The notes beneath the pieces were generated by a model. That model searched no databases and was not told the DNA's origin. It saw nothing but the letters and a program-made list of their open reading frames with translations. From UBA3076 sp964646435 (GTDB lineage Bacteria; Desulfobacterota; Dissulfuribacteria; Dissulfuribacterales; UBA3076): a stretch of 64,000 nucleotides of DNA. The position numbers were made by a program, and so were the translations under genes. The stretch is from contig CAZYEJ010000003.1 of assembly GCA_964646435.1 (NCBI GenBank), forward strand, positions 1-64,000, in the 5' to 3' direction. Within the stretch, counting starts at the first letter, position 1; each line of letters begins with the position of its first letter. This document shows, one piece after another, positions 59,934-64,000 of the stretch.

Positions 59934-61601
59934 GTGTTGCATAACAGGATACAGAAAGCTGTAGAGGAGGCCTATAGAAAGGGTGTTGCTGAAGGAGTGC
60001 TTCCCGATGTGTCTCTGCCGGCATCACATCAAGTTGCACCTCCAAAACAGGAAGTCCATGGCGATTTCGCCAGTAATTTGGCCATGATAACTGCCTCAGG
60101 GGCCAAGAGGCCACCACGTGAGCTGGCCGCTTGTCTGGCCAAAATATTAGAGGCCAACCCTCTATTTCATAAGGTTGAGGTAGCAGGGCCGGGCTTTCTC
60201 AATTTTTTTGTAGCTACGACCTGGTGGCAGGAGAATCTTCGGACCATTTGGGAGGCAGGAGATTACTACGGCGAGTCCGGGGCTGGTAATGGCCGGTTGG
60301 TTCAGGTGGAGTTTGTCAGTGCCAATCCGACAGGGCCGCTGCATGTAGGCCACGGCAGGGGCGCAGCCGTTGGTGACTCCCTGGCCAGGGTCTTAAAGGC
60401 CGCTGGTTTCAGAGTGGAAAGGGAGTATTACATCAACGATATAGGAAATCAGATGAGGACTCTCGGGGCCTCTGTTTACTTACGATATTTGGAATATTTT
60501 GGGCATGAGATCGAATTTCCCAAAGAGTATTATCAGGGGGACTATATCCGTGATATTGCCTCAGGCATTGCCTCGGGAGAAGGGGAAAAATATTTAGACA
60601 TGCCCCAGGAATCTTGCCTGACATTTTTTATTGATACGGCTGTCGAGATCATAGCCTCTGACATCCGCAAAGATCTTGAGGAGTTTGGGGTCCATTATGA
60701 TAACTGGTTTAGTGAAAAAACCCTTCATGAGAGTGGGCTGGTTGACAGAACCATCTCGGAGTTACAGGATAAAGGCTACATGTTCGAGGAAGAAGGGGCG
60801 TTGTGGTTCAGGTCCACTGCCTTTGGAGATGAAAAGGACAGAGTAGTTAGGCGTTCAAATGGAGTTCTTACCTATTTTGCGTCAGACATAGCCTACCACA
60901 GAAATAAGCTGGAGAGGGGATATGACCTTCTGGTTGACATCTGGGGTGCTGATCACCATGGATATGTAGCAAGAGTAAAGGCGGCAATAAAGGCACTGGG
61001 TTATAAAGAAGATAAATTGCAGGTCCTTCTTGTACAGCTTGTCAATCTTCTGGAAGGGGGGAAGATTAAGACCATGTCAACCAGGGCCGGTGAGTTTGTG
61101 ACATTGAGGGAAGTACTTGATGACGTGGGTAGCGACGCTGCGCGGTTCATATTCTTGACCCGCAGATGTGACAGCCACCTGGACTTTGACCTGGATCTTG
61201 CCAGAAGCCGGAGCCAGGAAAATCCTGTTTATTACGTACAATATGCCCATGCCAGGCTTTCAAGCGTTTTCAAAAATGCTGGAGAGCAGGGAATTTCTCT
61301 TGCAAAACCACAGGATATTGATATCTCACTCCTCAATACTCCAGAGGATATTAAGCTTTTGAAGCAACTGGATGTATTTCCCTGTCTCGTAGCTGACGCC
61401 GCCCTTGCCCTTGAGCCATATCGCGTCAGCTATTATCTTACCGAGTTGGCAGGTCAACTGCATGGCTACTATACCCGGCATCGGTTTATCACCGATGATC
61501 CGGATTTGACTCAGGCCAGACTTCTCTTGGCAGATGTGACAAGAAAGGTTTTTCGCAAGGGTCTGGGGCTACTGGGAGTATCAGCACCTGAAAAAATGTA
61601 G
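59934..61601 (+). CDS. argS: Arginyl-tRNA synthetase
   Basis: The 555-residue class I synthetase starts with GTG (residues LHNRIQKAVEEAYRKGV), after AAAAAGGGG. The N-terminal tRNA-binding domain is followed by the HIGH-type motif in FVSANPTGPLHVGHGRGAAV, REYYINDIGNQMRTLG, the KMSK-equivalent GGKIKTMSTRAGEFVTL, and the DALR anticodon domain (NPVYYVQYAHARLSSVFKNA to VTRKVFRKGLGLLGVSAPEKM). It attaches Arg to its tRNA. Downstream genes follow in the same direction; a short inverted repeat (GGCAGAC, 61610-61629) without T-run lies after the stop. Confidence 0.97.
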   Translation: MLHNRIQKAVEEAYRKGVAEGVLPDVSLPASHQVAPPKQEVHGDFASNLAMITASGAKRPPRELAACLAKILEANPLFHKVEVAGPGFLNFFVATTWWQENLRTIWEAGDYYGESGAGNGRLVQVEFVSANPTGPLHVGHGRGAAVGDSLARVLKAAGFRVEREYYINDIGNQMRTLGASVYLRYLEYFGHEIEFPKEYYQGDYIRDIASGIASGEGEKYLDMPQESCLTFFIDTAVEIIASDIRKDLEEFGVHYDNWFSEKTLHESGLVDRTISELQDKGYMFEEEGALWFRSTAFGDEKDRVVRRSNGVLTYFASDIAYHRNKLERGYDLLVDIWGADHHGYVARVKAAIKALGYKEDKLQVLLVQLVNLLEGGKIKTMSTRAGEFVTLREVLDDVGSDAARFIFLTRRCDSHLDFDLDLARSRSQENPVYYVQYAHARLSSVFKNAGEQGISLAKPQDIDISLLNTPEDIKLLKQLDVFPCLVADAALALEPYRVSYYLTELAGQLHGYYTRHRFITDDPDLTQARLLLADVTRKVFRKGLGLLGVSAPEKM

Positions 61602-61655
61602 ACTGTAGAGGCAGACCCGCGTGTCTGCCCTATGGGTTTAGCATGAGGTTTAGAG

Positions 61656-62264
61656 ATGGCTCGAACCAGAAAAAAAAGTCGGAAAATACAGTTCCAGTTA
61701 AGTTGGGGAGGGCTTATCGCCCTGACTGTATCTACTGTTTGTGTTTTTCTGTGGGTGTTTATCTTAGGTTTCTGGGTTGGTCAGAAGTTAATTGGACGCA
61801 GTCTGGATGAGTCACTCCAGACCCAGGTTGTCGCAAGGGCAGTGCCTGAGGCAGAGGAAGTTGCCCCCCGAATTCCAGAAAAAATAACTCAGGTAACTCC
61901 ACTAGATATTAAACAAAAAGAGCAGCCGGAGCCAAGGAAAGAATCAGTTAAAAAGAAGGTCCGTAGCGCGGATGATGTTAAGCGGCCGGGTCACCAAATC
62001 AAAAAGGCAAAGAAGAAGAGCACACACTTTGTGTTGCAAATAGCTTCTTATGGAGAGAGGGGGCGGGCAAACAAAGAGGCACAAAGGTGGAGAGATAAGG
62101 GCTATCGAGCTAAAGTCAGGAGGGCCGACCTCGGTCCGGAGAAAGGGGTCTGGTACCGGGTCCATCTCGGGGAATACAGTTCTGTTGAGGAGGCCAAAAG
62201 CGAGGCAAAAAAACTGGCCCAAAAACATAATTTGAGATCTTATGTCGTGCCCATACGTGATTAG
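61656..62264 (+). CDS. SPOR-domain inner-membrane protein
   Basis: The 202-residue protein has a short basic cytoplasmic start (ARTRKKSRKIQFQL), one transmembrane helix (LIALTVSTVCVFLWVFILGF), and a Pro/Lys/Glu-rich periplasmic linker. The C-terminal SPOR domain (THFVLQIASYGERGRANKEA, KGVWYRVHLGEYSSVEEAKS) ends YVVPIRD. SPOR domains bind glycan strands lacking stem peptides and target proteins to the division septum (FtsN-like). A role in cell division is therefore likely. It follows argS by 54 bp and precedes the GNAT gene by three bases, so these are probably cotranscribed. Confidence 0.87.
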   Translation: MARTRKKSRKIQFQLSWGGLIALTVSTVCVFLWVFILGFWVGQKLIGRSLDESLQTQVVARAVPEAEEVAPRIPEKITQVTPLDIKQKEQPEPRKESVKKKVRSADDVKRPGHQIKKAKKKSTHFVLQIASYGERGRANKEAQRWRDKGYRAKVRRADLGPEKGVWYRVHLGEYSSVEEAKSEAKKLAQKHNLRSYVVPIRD

Positions 62265-62267
62265 AAA

Positions 62268-62723
62268 ATGATGATAAGGAAAGCCAAGATATCAGATGTA
62301 AGGTCCATTCATGTCTTGCTAATGCACTTTGCAGACCAGGGTCTGCTGTTGCCGCGTTCTCTCAGCGAGATATATGATCATCTGCGGGACTATACCGTAA
62401 TGCAGACATCTGATGATAGTATCGTGGGTGTCACGGCACTTAATATATGTTGGGAAGACCTGGCTGAGGTGAAGTCTCTGGCAGTACGCGAAGACTACCA
62501 GGCCAAGGGTATGGGAAGACAACTTGTGGAGCAGTGCCTCTCAGAGGCCGCTGTCCTTGGGGTTTCCCGGGTCTTTACCCTTACGTACCAATCAGAATTT
62601 TTCAAGAAATTGGGGTTCAGATTGGTGGACAAGAGTTCACTTCCCCAAAAAATCTGGGCAGACTGTATAAATTGTCCAAAATTTCCGGATTGTGACGAAA
62701 TAGCACTGCTGATGGAGCTTTGA
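62268..62723 (+). CDS. GNAT N-acetyltransferase (ArgA-like short form)
   Basis: The 151-residue GNAT protein has IRKAKISDVRSIHVLLMHFA, the beta-bulge region VKSLAVREDYQAKGMGRQLV with the acetyl-CoA loop QAKGMG, and TLTYQSEFFKKLGFRLVDKS. Its end, PQKIWADCINCPKFPDCDEI with three Cys, is characteristic of the short N-acetylglutamate synthases (stand-alone ArgA/ArgH(A)-like) of Desulfobacterota and actinobacteria. It would then acetylate glutamate for arginine synthesis, in line with argS nearby. Other substrates cannot be excluded. Confidence 0.8.
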   Translation: MMIRKAKISDVRSIHVLLMHFADQGLLLPRSLSEIYDHLRDYTVMQTSDDSIVGVTALNICWEDLAEVKSLAVREDYQAKGMGRQLVEQCLSEAAVLGVSRVFTLTYQSEFFKKLGFRLVDKSSLPQKIWADCINCPKFPDCDEIALLMEL

Positions 62724-62727
62724 TTAT

Positions 62728-64000
62728 ATGTTTATAGATTTAGTTGCAAAGGTGTTCGGCACCAGACACGACAGGGAGGTCAAGAAGCTACAGCCCCTTG
62801 TAGATCGTATAAATTCCCTTGAGCCAGAGATAAAGGCCCTGTCTGACGCGGAACTCAAGGCAAAGACCCCTGAGTTCAAGGAACGGCTTGAACGGGGAGA
62901 GTCTCTGGATGAATTGCTCCCGGAGGCCTTTGCCGTTACACGGGAGACAGCTTTCAGGGTGCTGGGGCTCAGGCCCTTTGACGTACAGCTCATGGGCGGG
63001 ATTGTGCTGCATCAGGGCAAAATCGCCGAGATGAAGACCGGTGAGGGAAAGACTTTAGTGGCCACAATGCCGGTTTATCTGAATGCACTTACCGGTCGCG
63101 GGGTCCATGTGGTTACTGTCAATGACTATCTGGCAACCCGTGACTCGGAGTGGATGGGACAGGTATATCGCTTTCTTGGTCTGGATATTGGGGTAATAGT
63201 CCATGGCCTTCAGGATACAGAGAGCAAGGCAGCCTATGGGGCCGATGTGACCTATGGCACCAATAACGAGTTCGGATTCGACTACCTTAGAGACAACATG
63301 AAGTACTCCTTGGAGGACATGGTCCAACGGGAATTTCATTATGCCATCGTAGACGAAGTGGACAGCATTCTCATTGATGAGGCACGGACCCCACTCATCA
63401 TATCCGGTCCATCCGAAGAGTCTACGGATCTTTATTACAGGGTCAATCAAATCAGCCCGCACCTGAATAGGGAAACTGATTTTACAGTGGATGAAAAGGC
63501 CAGGGCTGTCAGTCTGACTGAAGAGGGTGTGGAAAATTGCGAAAAGCTCCTGGGAGTGAAAAACCTCTATGATCCCGCCCAGGCCGAGCTCCTTCACCAT
63601 GTGCAGCAGGCCCTTAAGGCCCATGTCCTGTTCAAGAGGGATGTAGATTATCTGGTCAAAGACGGTCAAGTAGTGATAGTTGACGAGTTCACGGGCCGCA
63701 TTATGCCGGGAAGACGTTACAGTGATGGGCTGCACCAAGCCCTTGAGGCCAAAGAAGGCGTAAAAATAGAGAGTGAAAACCAGACCCTGGCTTCCATAAC
63801 CTTCCAGAACTTTTTCCGTATGTATGAAAAGCTCGCAGGCATGACGGGTACTGCCGAGACAGAGGCAGCGGAATTCCTGAAGATTTACAACCTGGATGTA
63901 GTGGTAATCCCCACCCACATGGATATGATTCGCAAGGACTATCCGGATGTGGTCTTCAGGACAGAGAGCGAAAAATTCGAAGCTGCAACCAGGGAAATTA
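62728..64000 (+). CDS. secA: SecA preprotein translocase ATPase (5' part; runs off the window)
   Basis: Translation from the ATG at 62728 gives MFIDLVAKVFGTRHDREVKK, then LRPFDVQLMGGIVLHQGKIA followed by EMKTGEGKTLVATMPVYLNA (Walker A), VTVNDYLATRDSEWM, and the DEAD-like VDEVDSILIDEARTPLIISG, with TGTAETEAAEF near the window end. This is the first half of nucleotide-binding domain 1 and the preprotein cross-linking domain. SecA drives protein export through SecYEG. The frame is open to base 64000; about half of the gene is outside. It starts four bases after the GNAT stop, so it is probably in the argS-SPOR-GNAT transcript. Confidence 0.97.
   Translation, partial: MFIDLVAKVFGTRHDREVKKLQPLVDRINSLEPEIKALSDAELKAKTPEFKERLERGESLDELLPEAFAVTRETAFRVLGLRPFDVQLMGGIVLHQGKIAEMKTGEGKTLVATMPVYLNALTGRGVHVVTVNDYLATRDSEWMGQVYRFLGLDIGVIVHGLQDTESKAAYGADVTYGTNNEFGFDYLRDNMKYSLEDMVQREFHYAIVDEVDSILIDEARTPLIISGPSEESTDLYYRVNQISPHLNRETDFTVDEKARAVSLTEEGVENCEKLLGVKNLYDPAQAELLHHVQQALKAHVLFKRDVDYLVKDGQVVIVDEFTGRIMPGRRYSDGLHQALEAKEGVKIESENQTLASITFQNFFRMYEKLAGMTGTAETEAAEFLKIYNLDVVVIPTHMDMIRKDYPDVVFRTESEKFEAATREI

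Overview
The window looks like a draft chromosomal scaffold of a sulfate-reducer-like Desulfobacterota (former Deltaproteobacteria). The basis is the gene repertoire: a short ThiC followed by a ThiD-ThiN fusion, a two-domain class I fumarase in one chain, a SEC-C methionine aminopeptidase, a DUF6485-type Cys-rich protein, a PEP-CTERM-type exopolysaccharide export set, and many dispersed palindromic repeats. This assignment is inference from family knowledge; no rRNA or other direct taxonomic marker is present. A run of 100 Ns at 20110-20209 marks a scaffold gap.

About 1-33.6 kb is an exopolysaccharide or O-antigen-type locus, read almost entirely on the minus strand. Its right edge (27.8-33.6 kb) carries the machinery: a Wza-like export protein, an outer-membrane barrel, a Wzz-type copolymerase, a CpsD-like tyrosine kinase and an ExeA-like ATPase, in the order known from PEP-CTERM/exosortase loci. 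No exosortase gene is present. Next come RfbF and RfbG (CDP-4-keto-6-deoxyglucose), a TylC3-type C-methyltransferase, a reductase/epimerase and a UDP-galactopyranose-mutase-like flavoprotein, then a large repeat-containing SGNH esterase broken by the gap. A Wzm/Wzt ABC exporter with a glycan-binding domain, two sulfotransferases, a hexapeptide acetyltransferase and several glycosyltransferases follow. A GtrB-like transferase, an EmrE-like small membrane protein and an ArnT-like membrane transferase may form a lipid-linked sugar modification pathway. The left 9 kb is a gene graveyard: truncated sulfotransferase, epimerase and glycosyltransferases, an aminotransferase remnant, IS debris and one intact GC-rich methyltransferase.

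About 34-64 kb is a housekeeping region, mostly on the plus strand: HNH nuclease, a divergent KptA/Tpt1-fold protein, an M48 peptidase with TPRs, lspA, CIRCE-groES-groEL, comM, serS, a HAD phosphatase and a MidA-like methyltransferase (both minus), dnaN-gyrB, a DUF6485 gene, a minus-strand VKOR-panC-panD-rimO run, thiC-thiDN-fumarase, map, argS, a SPOR protein, a GNAT acetyltransferase and the start of secA. A perfect parS (43201-43216) lies 2 kb from dnaN, and a 268-bp AT-rich divergent spacer precedes dnaN. Together these place the window near the chromosome origin.

Intergenic DNA is unusually rich in small mobile-looking repeats: elements with 7-nt-period inverted arms, a roughly 155-bp palindromic family with at least three full copies, a roughly 105-bp family with two copies, and other inverted-repeat units. 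No CRISPR array, tRNA, rRNA or convincing riboswitch was seen.
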